From Imhoffiella fuscus (lineage in GTDB: Bacteria; Pseudomonadota; Gammaproteobacteria; Chromatiales; Chromatiaceae): a stretch of 64,000 nt of DNA. The notes beneath the pieces were generated by a model. The model had not been told where the DNA came from. It did no database searches and saw only the letters and a list, made by a program, of their open reading frames with translations. The stretch spans positions 1 through 64,000 of the forward strand of contig NZ_JBHUHX010000051.1 in NCBI RefSeq assembly GCF_042682685.1. The letters are read 5' to 3'. Position numbers and translations under genes: made by a program. Below are positions 44,714 through 54,475 of this stretch, piece by piece; positions within the stretch are counted from its first letter, which is position 1; each line of letters opens with the position of its first letter.

Positions 44714-45646
44714 ATGAACGACCAGGTGCCTAAAACGACATTGGAGCAATGGGCAACGCTACAGGCCGTCATCGATCGGGGTGGATTCGAGGCGGCGGCC
44801 GATGCCTTGCGCCGCAGCCAATCCTCGGTGAGCTACAGCCTCAAGCGTTTGCAGGAACAACTTCCGGTCTCCATCCTCTCCCCCCAGGGACGACGGACAG
44901 GTTTGACCGAACAGGGACAGGTCCTACTTCAGCGCGCGCGATTCATGCTCGATGAGGCACACCGTCTGGAGCAGCTCGCCGAGACGCTCGCCCAAGGCTG
45001 GGAAGCGGAGGTACGGGTGGCGATCGACATCGTCATGCCGCCGGAACCCTTGCTGTGCGCGCTGGCCACCTTCAGCGCGGCGGCGCCCCAGACACGGGTT
45101 CAGCTGATGGAGACGGTACTTTCCGGGACCAACGAGGCGCTGTTGTCGCAGCGGGCGGATCTCGCGGTCACCGGGCTGGTTCCGCCCGGATTCCTCGGCG
45201 ACCCGCTGACCCAGGTGACCTTCCTCGCGGTCGCACACCCGGACCACCCTTTGAGCCGATCGAGCCGCCCTTTGACGCTCGAAGACCTGCGGGCCCACCG
45301 CCAACTAGTGATTCGGGATACCGGGCGCTTCCGTCAGGTCGACAGCGGTTGGCTCGACGCCGAGGAGCGCTGGACCGTCTCCCATCTCCTCACGGCCATC
45401 GCCATCCTCAAGCGCGGCATCGGCTTCGCCTGGATCCCACGCACGCACATCCGGGAGGAATTGAAACGGGGAGAGCTGGCCACCCTGACCTTGGCGCAAG
45501 GCGGCGAACGTCACGAGACCCTCTATCTGGTCTACGCGGATCCGATCGGAGCGGGACCTGCGACCCGAGCCTTGGGAGATCTATTGACGGAACAGGCGCA
45601 GGCACATCGAGCCGCCGATCCGACAGACGCCCCCAAAACCTCGTAG
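44714..45646 (+). CDS. LysR family transcriptional regulator
   Basis: 310 residues. N-terminal winged helix-turn-helix (LEQWATLQAVIDRGGFEAAA, SQSSVSYSLKRLQEQLPVSI) and a substrate-binding C domain. Divergent from azoR-pirin, which it probably controls, perhaps in response to quinones or electrophiles. Inducer not deducible. Confidence 0.88.
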   Translation: MNDQVPKTTLEQWATLQAVIDRGGFEAAADALRRSQSSVSYSLKRLQEQLPVSILSPQGRRTGLTEQGQVLLQRARFMLDEAHRLEQLAETLAQGWEAEVRVAIDIVMPPEPLLCALATFSAAAPQTRVQLMETVLSGTNEALLSQRADLAVTGLVPPGFLGDPLTQVTFLAVAHPDHPLSRSSRPLTLEDLRAHRQLVIRDTGRFRQVDSGWLDAEERWTVSHLLTAIAILKRGIGFAWIPRTHIREELKRGELATLTLAQGGERHETLYLVYADPIGAGPATRALGDLLTEQAQAHRAADPTDAPKTS

Positions 45647-45647
45647 A

Positions 45648-45673
45648 CTGGGTGAAGCACAGCGAAAGCCAGG
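45648..45673. repeat. REP-like element, degenerate copy 2
   Basis: CTGGGTGAAGCAC-AGCGAAAGCCAGG, sharing the CTGGGTGAAGC.CAGCGAAA core with 28393-28429 but with a broken right arm (AGCCAGG instead of ACCCAGG). Sits directly after the LysR stop. Confidence 0.6.
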
Positions 45674-45757
45674 ACGCCGTCAACGCCTCAATCGCCCACC
45701 CAGCTCCGTGGCATCCCCGGATTCCGCTCGCGCTTCATCCAGGCTGCACCGCCAGGC

Positions 45758-46153
45758 TCAATCCGGCTGACTCAGCTCCTCTTCGAGGTCTTCGAGCAGT
45801 GCCAAGGGATCCATGACGATCCCCGTGCCGTCCGGCGCGGGAAAGACGGAGACCTGACGATCGTCCTTGGCCATACCCTTGAGCCAACGGTTCATGAAGA
45901 CGTCGAGTTCAAGCGGCTCCGGCTTGCAATCGGACCAATCCGCATCCGCGAGCGCCCGAGCGAGCTCCGGAGCCGGCCAGAAAGGAAAACAGTCGTGACC
46001 TTCCTCGTCGCAGAAGGCGACGAATCCCCCATCACCGCACAGCGTCCAAACCTTACCCGTTCGCACGACCTCGGTGAGAAAATGGGTGTAACGCTCGGAG
46101 GCTGGCAGACCGAAGAGGTTGGAGATGTCAAATCGAGACAGTGGTGCGTTCAT
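45758..46153 (-). CDS. DUF2750 family protein
   Basis: 131 residues; ATG 46153 is the start that fits the family. SERYTHFLTEVVRTGKVWTL, FVAFCDEEGHDCFPFWPAPE, and FMNRWLKGMAKDDRQVSVFP with a DLEEEL tail match DUF2750. Function unknown. Confidence 0.85.
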   Translation of the reverse strand: MNAPLSRFDISNLFGLPASERYTHFLTEVVRTGKVWTLCGDGGFVAFCDEEGHDCFPFWPAPELARALADADWSDCKPEPLELDVFMNRWLKGMAKDDRQVSVFPAPDGTGIVMDPLALLEDLEEELSQPD

Positions 46154-46370
46154 GGATCGGGTGGCCTTGTATAAGGTTTGGTGACAAACGGCACCCGGTC
46201 GAGCGACCGGGCCGATCACTCTAACAGCGCGGGCTAACGGGAGAAAACCCCGAAAACGGGCGGAACGCGCGTCACAATGTGGGTCCTGAAGAGGTTCGCG
46301 CGACTTGTCTATCAACACAGATGCGGATCACAATAGCCGATGATCGGATCGAAGCGAGAGGGGTGACCTC

Positions 46371-46463
46371 GTGAAATGGTATGGGATTCTCTTGGGCGCC
46401 ATGCTTGGCACCATCGTCGGAACCATCATCGGCTATCTCCTCGTCCCTGGGATGCTCAAGTGA
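46371..46463 (+). CDS. 30-residue single-helix membrane peptide
   Basis: GTG 46371 with GAGAGGGG upstream; codons to TGA 46461-46463. After a short polar start the peptide is one hydrophobic helix with spaced glycines (GAMLGTIVGTIIGYLL), like small-membrane-protein GxxxG packing motifs. It lies 193 bases before glgX. Too small to place by homology; supported by the ribosome site and helix composition. Confidence 0.5.
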   Translation: MKWYGILLGAMLGTIVGTIIGYLLVPGMLK

Positions 46464-46656
46464 GCCAAGGCTGACGCGATGTCTCCGTCTCCGCCATGGC
46501 GGATGGCAACAGACATGCCCGCCGGTGCCTCGTTGGCGCCGGACGGGAATTGGCGGGATTGAGACATGGCGTTACGAGACGACGCCTTCCCGTCCCTATC
46601 GACCGGACATTGGACCCCTGATGTCAGGTCGATGAGAACCCGCTGGAGATCGTCCA

Positions 46657-48735
46657 ATGAGATCACCTAGATATCGCGTCAGACCGGGCAACTGGGATAC
46701 GGCCGGAGCAACCGTCTTGGATGACGGCGTGAATTTCTGCGTCTTTTCGCGTTACGCGGAGCGTATGTCCCTGCTGCTGTTCGAGCGCGAGACCAGCAAG
46801 GAACCCTACGAAGTCCTCCACCTCAACCCACGCCTCAACCGCACCTTCTTTTTCTGGCACATCTTCGTCGAGAATCTGCCCGACGGCACCTACTACAACT
46901 GGCGCGCCACGGGACCGGGCGACACCAGCGAGACCGGCTCTCGTCTCGACCCGGAGAAGGCGCTCCTCGACCCCTGGGCCACGACGATCAGCGACCGTCT
47001 CTGGGACCGCGCGACCGCATCCCGCCCAGGCAACAATGTCGCCAAGGCGATGCGCGCCCAGGTGATCCGCGACGACTATGACTGGGAGGAAGACCGCCCG
47101 CTCTACGTGTCGCTGAACAACGCCATCATCTACGAGATGCATGTCGGCGGCTTCACCCGCCATCCCTCCTCCGGCGTCGTCCATCCAGGGACCTTCGAAG
47201 GCGTCACCGAGAAGATTCCCTATCTGAAGGATCTTGGCATCACCCATGTGGAACTGATGCCGGTCATGGCCTTCGATCCCCAAGACGTCCCACCGCAGAC
47301 CGCCAAGATGGGGATGGAGAACTACTGGGGCTACAGCACTCACAGCTTTTTCGCCCCGCACCCCGGTTTCGCGGTGACCGCCATCAACGCGCGCGACGAA
47401 TTCCGCGACATGGTCAAGGCGTTCCACCGCGCCGGGATCGGCGTCATCCTCGACGTCGTCTTCAACCACACGGCCGAGGGCGGCGAGAACGGCCCCGTCA
47501 TCAGCTTCAAGGCGTTCGGCAACGAGATCTTCTATCACCTCGATTTCGAAGATCCCAGCCGCTACCGCGATTACACCGGTTGCGGCAACACCATGAACTG
47601 CAACCACCCCATCGTGACACGGTTTCTGATCGACGCACTGCTCTATTGGGTGCGCCATATGCATGTGGACGGCTTCCGCTTCGACCTCGCGAGCGCGCTC
47701 GCCCGGGGCGAGGACGGCAATCCGCAGCACCATGCGCCGGTGCTCTGGGCGATCGAGCTCTCGCCTTCCCTGAACCGCGCCCACATCATCGCCGAGGCAT
47801 GGGACGCGGCCGGTCTCTATCAGGTTGGGGACTTCCCGGGCTATCGCTGGGCAGAATGGAACGGTCGCTATCGCGACGTCATCCGCAGTTTCGTGCGTGG
47901 GGATGCCGGCATGGTGCCCGAGGTCGCCACGCGCATGTCCGGGTCGAGCGATATGTACGAGGGGCGCGGACGCCTACCCATGAATTCGATCAACTTCGTC
48001 ACCTGTCACGACGGTTTCACACTCTGCGATCTGGTCAGCTACAACGCCAAGCACAATGAGGCCAACGGCGAGGACAATCGCGACGGGCACGATCACAATC
48101 TGAGCTGGAACTGCGGTATCGAAGGCCCCACCGACGATCCCGAGATCCAAACGTTACGCCGTCGCCAAGCGCGCAATTTCATCAGCATACTGATGCTGAG
48201 CCAAGGCGTGCCCATGCTGCTTTCGGGCGACGAGGTCTTTCGCTCCAAGTTCGGAAACAACAATACCTACTGCCAAAACAACGAGCTATCCTGGTCGGAT
48301 TGGGGCCTGGTCGATACGAATAGCGAAATGCTCGAGTTCGTTCGCTCCATGATCGCCCTGCGTCGGCGCCATCCCACACTGACGCGCGACCGCTTTCTCA
48401 GGGGCAAACCGGATTACGGCCACACCCGGCCGGACATCATCTGGCACGGCGTGGATCTCGAACAACCGAACTGGACGCATGCCGAAAGCCGTCAACTGGC
48501 CTTCACACTGGAAGGATCCGTCGACGACGAGCAGCCACTCCATGTGATGCTGAACATGGGATCCGAGCCCATCGCATTCGCCTTACCGCCGATCGCCGGG
48601 CTGCGCTGGGGACTCGCACTCGACACCTCATCCGAAAGACCCGCAGTGGAACCCACAGACCAAAGCCTGATAGAAGACGACCGCTTTCAGCTCGGTGCCT
48701 TCAGCGTCGTCGTTCTGGAGGCCAGACCAGGCTGA
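46657..48735 (+). CDS. glgX: Glycogen debranching enzyme GlgX
   Basis: 692 residues. An isoamylase-type N domain (DDGVNFCVFSRYAERMSLLL) precedes a GH13 barrel: EMHVGGFTRHPSSG, DVVFNHTAEG, nucleophile Asp in FRFDLASAL, Glu in IIAEAWDAAG and Asp in TCHDGFTL. It hydrolyses alpha-1,6 branches of limit dextrins in glycogen turnover. Other glg genes are absent from the window. Confidence 0.92.
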   Translation: MRSPRYRVRPGNWDTAGATVLDDGVNFCVFSRYAERMSLLLFERETSKEPYEVLHLNPRLNRTFFFWHIFVENLPDGTYYNWRATGPGDTSETGSRLDPEKALLDPWATTISDRLWDRATASRPGNNVAKAMRAQVIRDDYDWEEDRPLYVSLNNAIIYEMHVGGFTRHPSSGVVHPGTFEGVTEKIPYLKDLGITHVELMPVMAFDPQDVPPQTAKMGMENYWGYSTHSFFAPHPGFAVTAINARDEFRDMVKAFHRAGIGVILDVVFNHTAEGGENGPVISFKAFGNEIFYHLDFEDPSRYRDYTGCGNTMNCNHPIVTRFLIDALLYWVRHMHVDGFRFDLASALARGEDGNPQHHAPVLWAIELSPSLNRAHIIAEAWDAAGLYQVGDFPGYRWAEWNGRYRDVIRSFVRGDAGMVPEVATRMSGSSDMYEGRGRLPMNSINFVTCHDGFTLCDLVSYNAKHNEANGEDNRDGHDHNLSWNCGIEGPTDDPEIQTLRRRQARNFISILMLSQGVPMLLSGDEVFRSKFGNNNTYCQNNELSWSDWGLVDTNSEMLEFVRSMIALRRRHPTLTRDRFLRGKPDYGHTRPDIIWHGVDLEQPNWTHAESRQLAFTLEGSVDDEQPLHVMLNMGSEPIAFALPPIAGLRWGLALDTSSERPAVEPTDQSLIEDDRFQLGAFSVVVLEARPG

Positions 48736-48773
48736 AATCGCCCCCTATCGCACTTTCGCACACCGAACCGAGA

Positions 48774-48803
48774 CGCCCCTTCGCAAAGGGAGGGGCGATT
48801 TAT
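48774..48803 (+). terminator. Terminator after glgX
   Basis: CGCCCCT and AGGGGCG (48774-48780, 48791-48797) form a 7-bp stem with a 10-base loop, followed by ATTTATT. Ends glgX just before the maf ribosome site. Confidence 0.5.
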
Positions 48804-48833
48804 TGATAAACCAGCCCCCAGGAGCCGACCCGT

Positions 48834-49427
48834 TTGTCATCTCCCCTCCCGCTCGTCCTCGCATCCACCTCGCCCTACCGTCGCGCCTTGCTCGAAAAGC
48901 TCGGGCTGGACTTCCTGACGGACTCACCCCGAATCGACGAAAGCCGACGGCCGAACGAACCGCCTCAGGTGCTGGTTCTGCGGCTGGCCGAAGCCAAGGC
49001 GCGTGCCGTTGCCGAACGCCACCCGGACGCGCTGATCATCGGATCCGATCAGGTTGCCTGTATCGACGGAGAGATTCTCGGCAAGCCGGGAGATCGCATC
49101 AGGGCCATCGCACAGCTGGAGCGGGCATCGGGGCGTTGCGTCGTCTTCCAGACGGGTCTCTGTCTACTTGACGCCCGAACAGGCCAAGCGCAAACCCTGG
49201 TGGAACCCTTTCATGTCCATTTCCGCGCACTCTCTCGCACGCGGATCGAAGGCTATCTCGACCGCGAGCAGCCCTACGATTGCGCAGGGAGTTTCAAGTC
49301 AGAGGGACTCGGCATCGCCTTGTTCGAGCGACTGGAGGGCGAGGACCCGAACGCGCTCATCGGGCTCCCGCTCATTCGGCTCATCCCTCTCCTGGAGGCA
49401 GCGGGAATCCATCCCCTGGGCGATTGA
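48834..49427 (+). CDS. Maf family nucleotide pyrophosphatase (YceF-type)
   Basis: 197 residues from TTG 48834, preceded by AGGAG; no better start in frame. LVLASTSPYRRALLEKLGL, the metal-site glutamate in RLAEAKARAV, SDQVACIDGEILGKPG and YDCAGSFKSEGLGI are Maf signatures. The YceF subgroup acts on m7GTP. Next gene is separate. Confidence 0.88.
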   Translation: MSSPLPLVLASTSPYRRALLEKLGLDFLTDSPRIDESRRPNEPPQVLVLRLAEAKARAVAERHPDALIIGSDQVACIDGEILGKPGDRIRAIAQLERASGRCVVFQTGLCLLDARTGQAQTLVEPFHVHFRALSRTRIEGYLDREQPYDCAGSFKSEGLGIALFERLEGEDPNALIGLPLIRLIPLLEAAGIHPLGD

Positions 49428-49559
49428 ATGCCCGTCTATCGGGGCGATCCGGGCATAGGGAATTTGCCCATTGAAAGACCTCAGCCCCTAGTCCACACTT
49501 CATCCTATACACGAGAGACTACGCATAGGGCCTCGATTTTCCAGGGGGATTTTCAAACA

Positions 49560-51053
49560 ATGCGACCTGACCTCACCCACCTTCGCACATCAGCGGGAAT
49601 GCTCGCCCTGCTCGCCATGTTATTTCTGGCCGGATGCGCTGGGACTGGCGGAGAGCGTCAACTCACCCACACCCACATCGATTACGGCAACGCGGACACC
49701 TTCCCCGTGCCGGACGAGATTCAGGACAACGTGGATTTTTGGCGTCACGTCTATGGCATCTGGAGCCGCTCCGACGTCGCCATTCACGACAGCGACCATC
49801 TAGGCGTCGTGTACGAGGTCGTCAGACTTCCCGGTCCGGCTCAGGCCGGATACAGCGCCACCCAAAAGGCCTGGCTGGAGACCCGAACCCGCTATTACAC
49901 AGACCGCGTCAGGTCCCTCGAACAACGGTTGCGCTCCGGTCAGAAACCGACCTCGGAGGATAAGGAACTGGTCGCCAAATTCGAGCAATCCGGCGGACTC
50001 AGCAATATCTATGGAGCCTCGGATCGCATTCGCTCTCAGCGCGGTCTACGCGAACGCTTCAAGCGCGGCCTGGAGATCAGCGGGCGCTACGACTCCATCT
50101 TCCGCGAAATCATGCGCAGTCACGGCGTACCGGAGGATCTGGCCTATCTACCACACGTGGAATCCTCCTTTCAGACCAACGCGAAATCCTCCGTCGGCGC
50201 GGGCGGAGTCTGGCAGTTCATGCCCTCCACCGGCCGTCTGTACATGACCGTGAACGACTCGGTGGACGAACGCTACGATCCCATCCTGGCCGCAGACGGT
50301 GCCGCGCGTTACCTCGCGCAGGCCTACGACAAGCTCGGCAGCTGGCCGCTCGCCATCACCTCCTACAATCACGGCCAAGGCGGCATGGCCAAGGCAAAAT
50401 CCCAGTTCGGAAACGATATCGGCCGCATCGTGAGCAGCTACAAGGGGCAATATTTCGGTTTCGCCTCGCGCAACTTCTATTCCGAATTCGTCGCCGCCCG
50501 CGAGGTGGCATCGCACCCAACGCGTTATTTTTCGGAAGGGGTGCGCTATGAATCCCCCTGGCCGCATGATCGTCTGATCCTGGCATCGAGCATGCCTGCA
50601 GATCATATCGCCCGACATTACGGAACGTCGCCGCACGTTCTCGCCGACCTCAACATGCACTGGCGCAACGCGCTGCGCAACGGGGCCCGAAACATTCCGG
50701 TCGGAACCACCGTCTGGCTGCCGCATGGCTCGAAGAAGCGCGTCGCCACCCCTCCACCTCCGGTCCCGACCATGATCGCGCGCGCCGAGCCTAAACGGAC
50801 TCAATCCACTGTCTCGCGCAAGGCTGTCGCCAAGGTCGAGCGGAAGCCCGTCGCCAAAACGGCCAAAATCGCGGCCACCAAGAGCCGGCAAAAGACCGCA
50901 AAGGTTCGCTACCACACCGTGAAGCCTCAGGAAACCCTCTACCGGGTTGCGATCCAAAATGGCATTTCGGTCGCGGAACTGCGCAAGCTCAACAAGATGC
51001 GACCGAACGACAACCACATTCAGGTCGGTCAGCGACTGCTCGTCGGCATCTGA
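49560..51053 (+). CDS. mltD: Membrane-bound lytic transglycosylase MltD-like, with LysM
   Basis: 497 residues from ATG 49560 with GGGGGA upstream. Lipoprotein signal ending FLAGC. An SLT domain at about 180-330 has the catalytic glutamate near residue 200 (LPHVESSFQ, then VGAGGVWQFMP). A Lys/Ala-rich linker leads to one C-terminal LysM (YHTVKPQETLYRVAIQNGIS, ending QVGQRLLVGI); E. coli MltD has two. It cuts peptidoglycan glycan strands. Confidence 0.9.
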   Translation: MRPDLTHLRTSAGMLALLAMLFLAGCAGTGGERQLTHTHIDYGNADTFPVPDEIQDNVDFWRHVYGIWSRSDVAIHDSDHLGVVYEVVRLPGPAQAGYSATQKAWLETRTRYYTDRVRSLEQRLRSGQKPTSEDKELVAKFEQSGGLSNIYGASDRIRSQRGLRERFKRGLEISGRYDSIFREIMRSHGVPEDLAYLPHVESSFQTNAKSSVGAGGVWQFMPSTGRLYMTVNDSVDERYDPILAADGAARYLAQAYDKLGSWPLAITSYNHGQGGMAKAKSQFGNDIGRIVSSYKGQYFGFASRNFYSEFVAAREVASHPTRYFSEGVRYESPWPHDRLILASSMPADHIARHYGTSPHVLADLNMHWRNALRNGARNIPVGTTVWLPHGSKKRVATPPPPVPTMIARAEPKRTQSTVSRKAVAKVERKPVAKTAKIAATKSRQKTAKVRYHTVKPQETLYRVAIQNGISVAELRKLNKMRPNDNHIQVGQRLLVGI

Positions 51054-51118
51054 GACCAACGCCCAGGGAACGCAGCTCGCGTTTCATGGACGCTGTCTCT
51101 TCGACGGGAGATGAAATG

Positions 51119-51145
51119 AAAAAGGGGCGCTTAGCGCCCCTTTTT
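51119..51145. terminator. Bidirectional Rho-independent terminator
   Basis: AAAAA-GGGGCGC-TTA-GCGCCCC-TTTTT: a perfect 7-bp GC stem with A/T tracts both sides, so it serves mltD and the convergent rubrerythrin gene. Confidence 0.92.
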
Positions 51146-51170
51146 CGTCGGTTCCGATCCACAAGGATGC

Positions 51171-51590
51171 TCAGGTGTCCAGATTGTCCAATGCCTTCTG
51201 AAATCGATTGGCATGAGACCGTTCCGCCTTGGCGAGCGTCTCGAACCAGTCGGCGATCTCATCGAACCCCTCCTCGCGCGCCGTTTTGGCCATCCCAGGA
51301 TACATATCGCTGTACTCGTGGGTCTCTCCGGCGATAGACGCCCTCAGGTTCGCATCGGTTGCGCCGATCGGTAGGCCGGTCGTCGGATCGCCGATGGCCT
51401 CCAGATATTCCAGATGGCCGTGAGCGTGGCCCGTTTCACCTTCGGCAGTCGAGCGGAAAACCGCAGCGACGTCGCTATACCCCTCAATGTCCGCCTTGGC
51501 CGCGAAATAGAGATAACGCCGGTTCGCCTGAGATTCGCCCGCGAAGGCGTCTCTCAAACTCTGCTCGGTCTTGCTGCCCTTGAGTTCCAT
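51171..51590 (-). CDS. Rubrerythrin-family protein without rubredoxin domain
   Basis: 139 residues; start ATG 51590 with AGGAGA upstream. A ferritin-like di-iron bundle with ExxH-type ligands: FAGESQANRRYLYFAAKAD, AEGETGHAHGHLEYLE, GETHEYSDMY and LAKAERSHANRF. The C-terminal rubredoxin CxxC module of classical rubrerythrin is absent. Likely a peroxidase using an external electron donor. Confidence 0.9.
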   Translation of the reverse strand: MELKGSKTEQSLRDAFAGESQANRRYLYFAAKADIEGYSDVAAVFRSTAEGETGHAHGHLEYLEAIGDPTTGLPIGATDANLRASIAGETHEYSDMYPGMAKTAREEGFDEIADWFETLAKAERSHANRFQKALDNLDT

Positions 51591-51845
51591 TGCGTTCTCC
51601 TCGTGATCAACGACGATTGGGTGGGTGGCGGATTGGATGGAATGATGAACCTCGCCCCCCCTGCAAGACGCGCAGGAAAAACATGGAGCATGTGAACTGG
51701 TTCGCAAACGACACGCACGTTCCGCCCGCTGTTGCAACGTGCGTGAACAGGTTCCCGACTGAAGAGGACGACGGCTGGTAAAACTGCATGCAGTCGCAGA
51801 TTTCCCTTGAAATCGCCGGTTCGGACAAAAAACACTGGATATCAC

Positions 51846-52718
51846 ATGTCGGCAAACACGCCCTCATCGCCTCCTTACCTGACCCATCCACTCTGGCTGC
51901 ATCAGGACTTCGGGAAACGTAACCACACGACAGATCCCTTGAAACTCATTCAGCTCACCGACCCGCATCTATTCGCCGCCCCGCAAGGCCGCCTGCTCGG
52001 CATCACGACCCGGACGAGCTTCGAATCGGTCTTGGAGATGGCGCTCGAACGTTCATCGGGCGCGCAGGCGCTAGTGGTCACCGGAGACCTGGTTCACGAC
52101 GAATCGACCGCCGGCTACCGTTATCTACACGACACCCTGAACAGCACCGGCCTACCCTATTTCTGCACACCGGGCAACCACGACCAGCAGCGACTGATGG
52201 ACGAGCATCTCGGAGCAGCGGCGGTCGGCCCCTTCGCGCTGCGCCGCCTGGAGGGCTGGAATTTGGTCTTCCTCAACTCCAGCCGCTGCGACAGCGACGG
52301 AGGTCACCTGAAATCTGAGCAGATCGCACAACTGGAGGATCTTCTGGCCGACGATCAGGCACCAACCCTGCTGTTCATGCACCACCACCCGATCCCGGTC
52401 CAGAGCGAGTGGATGGATCGTATCGGTATCGACAACGGCGAGTCACTGATTGCGACCTGCGACCGCAGTCCGCAGGTCAAGGGCGTCATCTTCGGTCATA
52501 TCCACCAGGAGTTCTCCAGCCACCGCAAGGGCTACCAGCTCTTGGGGACGCCCTCGACCTGCATCCAGTTCCTGCCACGAAACCAAACCTTCGCACTCGA
52601 CACAAGACCACCGGGCTATCGCACGCTCTCCCTCCATGCGGATGGGCAGCTTGAGACAGAGGTTCTGAGGCTGGACCATTACGAGGAACGGCCGATCTAT
52701 CAGGCACAGGGCTATTAA
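51846..52718 (+). CDS. cpdA: 3',5'-cyclic AMP phosphodiesterase CpdA
   Basis: 290 residues. Metallophosphoesterase motifs: LTDPHLFAAP, VTGDLVHD, TPGNHDQQ, FMHHHPIPV and FGHIHQEF, the CpdA order. Hydrolyses cAMP. The 3' end overlaps convergent acyP by 4 bases; divergent from the rubrerythrin gene. Confidence 0.88.
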   Translation: MSANTPSSPPYLTHPLWLHQDFGKRNHTTDPLKLIQLTDPHLFAAPQGRLLGITTRTSFESVLEMALERSSGAQALVVTGDLVHDESTAGYRYLHDTLNSTGLPYFCTPGNHDQQRLMDEHLGAAAVGPFALRRLEGWNLVFLNSSRCDSDGGHLKSEQIAQLEDLLADDQAPTLLFMHHHPIPVQSEWMDRIGIDNGESLIATCDRSPQVKGVIFGHIHQEFSSHRKGYQLLGTPSTCIQFLPRNQTFALDTRPPGYRTLSLHADGQLETEVLRLDHYEERPIYQAQGY

Positions 52719-53005
52719 TCGATCAGAAAACTGGCGTGCGGCTGATAATCCAGCGGCTCGCATGCCACCCCGGTCACGTCGGCATGCGCCGACCCGATTC
52801 GCAGCCAATCTCGCAAATGGGACACGGCAGCCGCATCGCCGCACACCATGACCTCGACCCGTCCATCGGGCAGATTGCGCGCATACCCGGTCACGCCGAG
52901 ACGCATCGCCTGCTCTCGCGTGGCGCCGCGAAAGAAGACGCCCTGCACCCGCCCGCCAACGACGCAGCGATAGCAGACCTTCTGTTCACTCGATTGCTCA
53001 TCCAT
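52715..53005 (-). CDS. acyP: Acylphosphatase
   Basis: 96 residues. Signature GRVQGVFFRGATREQA with the active-site arginine, then YARNLPDGRVEVMVCGD with the catalytic asparagine. Hydrolyses carboxyl-phosphate bonds. Overlaps the cpdA stop on the opposite strand. Confidence 0.93.
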   Translation of the reverse strand: MDEQSSEQKVCYRCVVGGRVQGVFFRGATREQAMRLGVTGYARNLPDGRVEVMVCGDAAAVSHLRDWLRIGSAHADVTGVACEPLDYQPHASFLID

Positions 53006-53088
53006 CGTTCAGTCCTCGCCATCCAGTATCCCACGCCGCACGGCTCGACACCCTGCAGCGACGAGCCGCGTCAGCTTTCCACGTGCAT

Positions 53089-53631
53089 CTATTGATGCGC
53101 GCGCTTGTACTGCTGGAAGCTCATCTCCTTGTAGTGTCCCTCGACGACATACTGGCCTAACAGCATGAACTCGGCGGGATCTCGCGTCGCTCCGATATAT
53201 TTGGTGATGAGCTTACCGTCGAGATCGAAGAATGCGAAAACCGGGGTCGCTCGAACGCGATAGGATTTGAGCGCCAGATCTTTCTCCGGCATCGACGAAC
53301 CGTTGAAGTCGGTCACCTCGACATCGCCCTCGACGTCCAGGGGAAAGATGAGAAAATGCTCCTTGAAATAATCCTGAACCTCGGACTGGTTCAGCACGGT
53401 GTTTTTCATCCGATGGCAGAAGGGACATTCATCCATCTCGAACATGATCAGGATTCCCTGCTTGCCCTCCGCCTTCGCCGTGGTCAACTCCTCCGGCAGA
53501 TTGCCGAAGGTAGTGTCGAAGAAATGCTGACCTGGATCCCGGGTCGCCGCCGAGGCTCCAGCGACCAGGACCAACGCCACGGCGATCGCCGCAACCCAGC
53601 GTAAAATCTCGAATTCGAGTCGACCGATCAT
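53089..53631 (-). CDS. Exported thioredoxin-fold protein (SoxW-like)
   Basis: 180 residues; ATG 53631 has GGAGG eight bases upstream, preferred over the longer frame. A signal peptide (AAIAVALVLVAGASA) precedes a thioredoxin domain with the redox pair C-P-F-C (DECPFCHRM) and a cis-proline segment RATPVFAFFDLDGK. Resembles periplasmic thioredoxins of sulfur-oxidising bacteria; the partner is unknown. Confidence 0.82.
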   Translation of the reverse strand: MIGRLEFEILRWVAAIAVALVLVAGASAATRDPGQHFFDTTFGNLPEELTTAKAEGKQGILIMFEMDECPFCHRMKNTVLNQSEVQDYFKEHFLIFPLDVEGDVEVTDFNGSSMPEKDLALKSYRVRATPVFAFFDLDGKLITKYIGATRDPAEFMLLGQYVVEGHYKEMSFQQYKRAHQ

Positions 53632-53845
53632 TGGTTCATCCTCCATCGTTTTTATCGTCGTTTGTCCGAACAAACGCCACAATTGCGGCGCTAGCACGAT
53701 TCTCGCCGCTTCCGTCAGGTCGATCAACGCATTCGCGCCCAACCCTTGAGCACCAGATTCGGGGGATACGAATCACGCGCGCACTGATAGACTGTCGGTT
53801 GGATTTCGCAACCTCGATTCCAGCTGGAGCGCGCGTCCAAACCCG

Positions 53846-54475
53846 ATGACCGATAGAACAGAGCCGGACAACACAGTGAGCTACATCCTCGTCCTCTACT
53901 ACAGTCGCTATGGCGCGACCGCCGAGATGGCCAGACAGGTCGCACGCGGAGTCGAATCCGGCGGTCTCGCGGCCCGTGTGCGCACGCTACCGCCGGTCTC
54001 GACCGTCTGCGAGGCAACGGCCGAGAGCATTCCGGACACTGGAGCCCCCTACGCCACCCTCGACGACCTGCGCGACTGTACCGGTCTTGCGCTCGGCAGC
54101 CCCACGCGCTTCGGCAATATGGCGGCGCCGGTCAAATATTTCCTGGACGGAACCAGCGGACTCTGGCTGAGCGGGGCGCTCGCGGGCAAACCGGCCGGGG
54201 TATTCACCTCCACGTCGAGCCTGCATGGCGGTCAGGAAACAACCTTGCTCAGCATGATGCTCCCGCTGCTGCACCACGGCATGTTGATTACCGGGCTCCC
54301 CTACAGTGAAACCGATCTACTGCGCACCCGCACTGGAGGCACCCCCTACGGCCCCTCCCACCTCGCCGGAACCGAGAGCAACCTGCCTGTCTCGGACGAA
54401 GAAAAACGGCTTTGCCACGGGCTCGGCAAACGCCTCGCCGAAACGGCGATCAAGCTCGCACGGAACCACGACTGA
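53846..54475 (+). CDS. wrbA: WrbA-like flavodoxin/NAD(P)H:quinone oxidoreductase
   Basis: 209 residues. FMN loop YYSRYGATAEMARQVARGVE, GSPTRFGNMAAPVKYFLD and TSSLHGGQETTLLSMM are the WrbA signatures. Reduces quinones by two electrons. Immediately followed by hda with no gap. Confidence 0.87.
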   Translation: MTDRTEPDNTVSYILVLYYSRYGATAEMARQVARGVESGGLAARVRTLPPVSTVCEATAESIPDTGAPYATLDDLRDCTGLALGSPTRFGNMAAPVKYFLDGTSGLWLSGALAGKPAGVFTSTSSLHGGQETTLLSMMLPLLHHGMLITGLPYSETDLLRTRTGGTPYGPSHLAGTESNLPVSDEEKRLCHGLGKRLAETAIKLARNHD

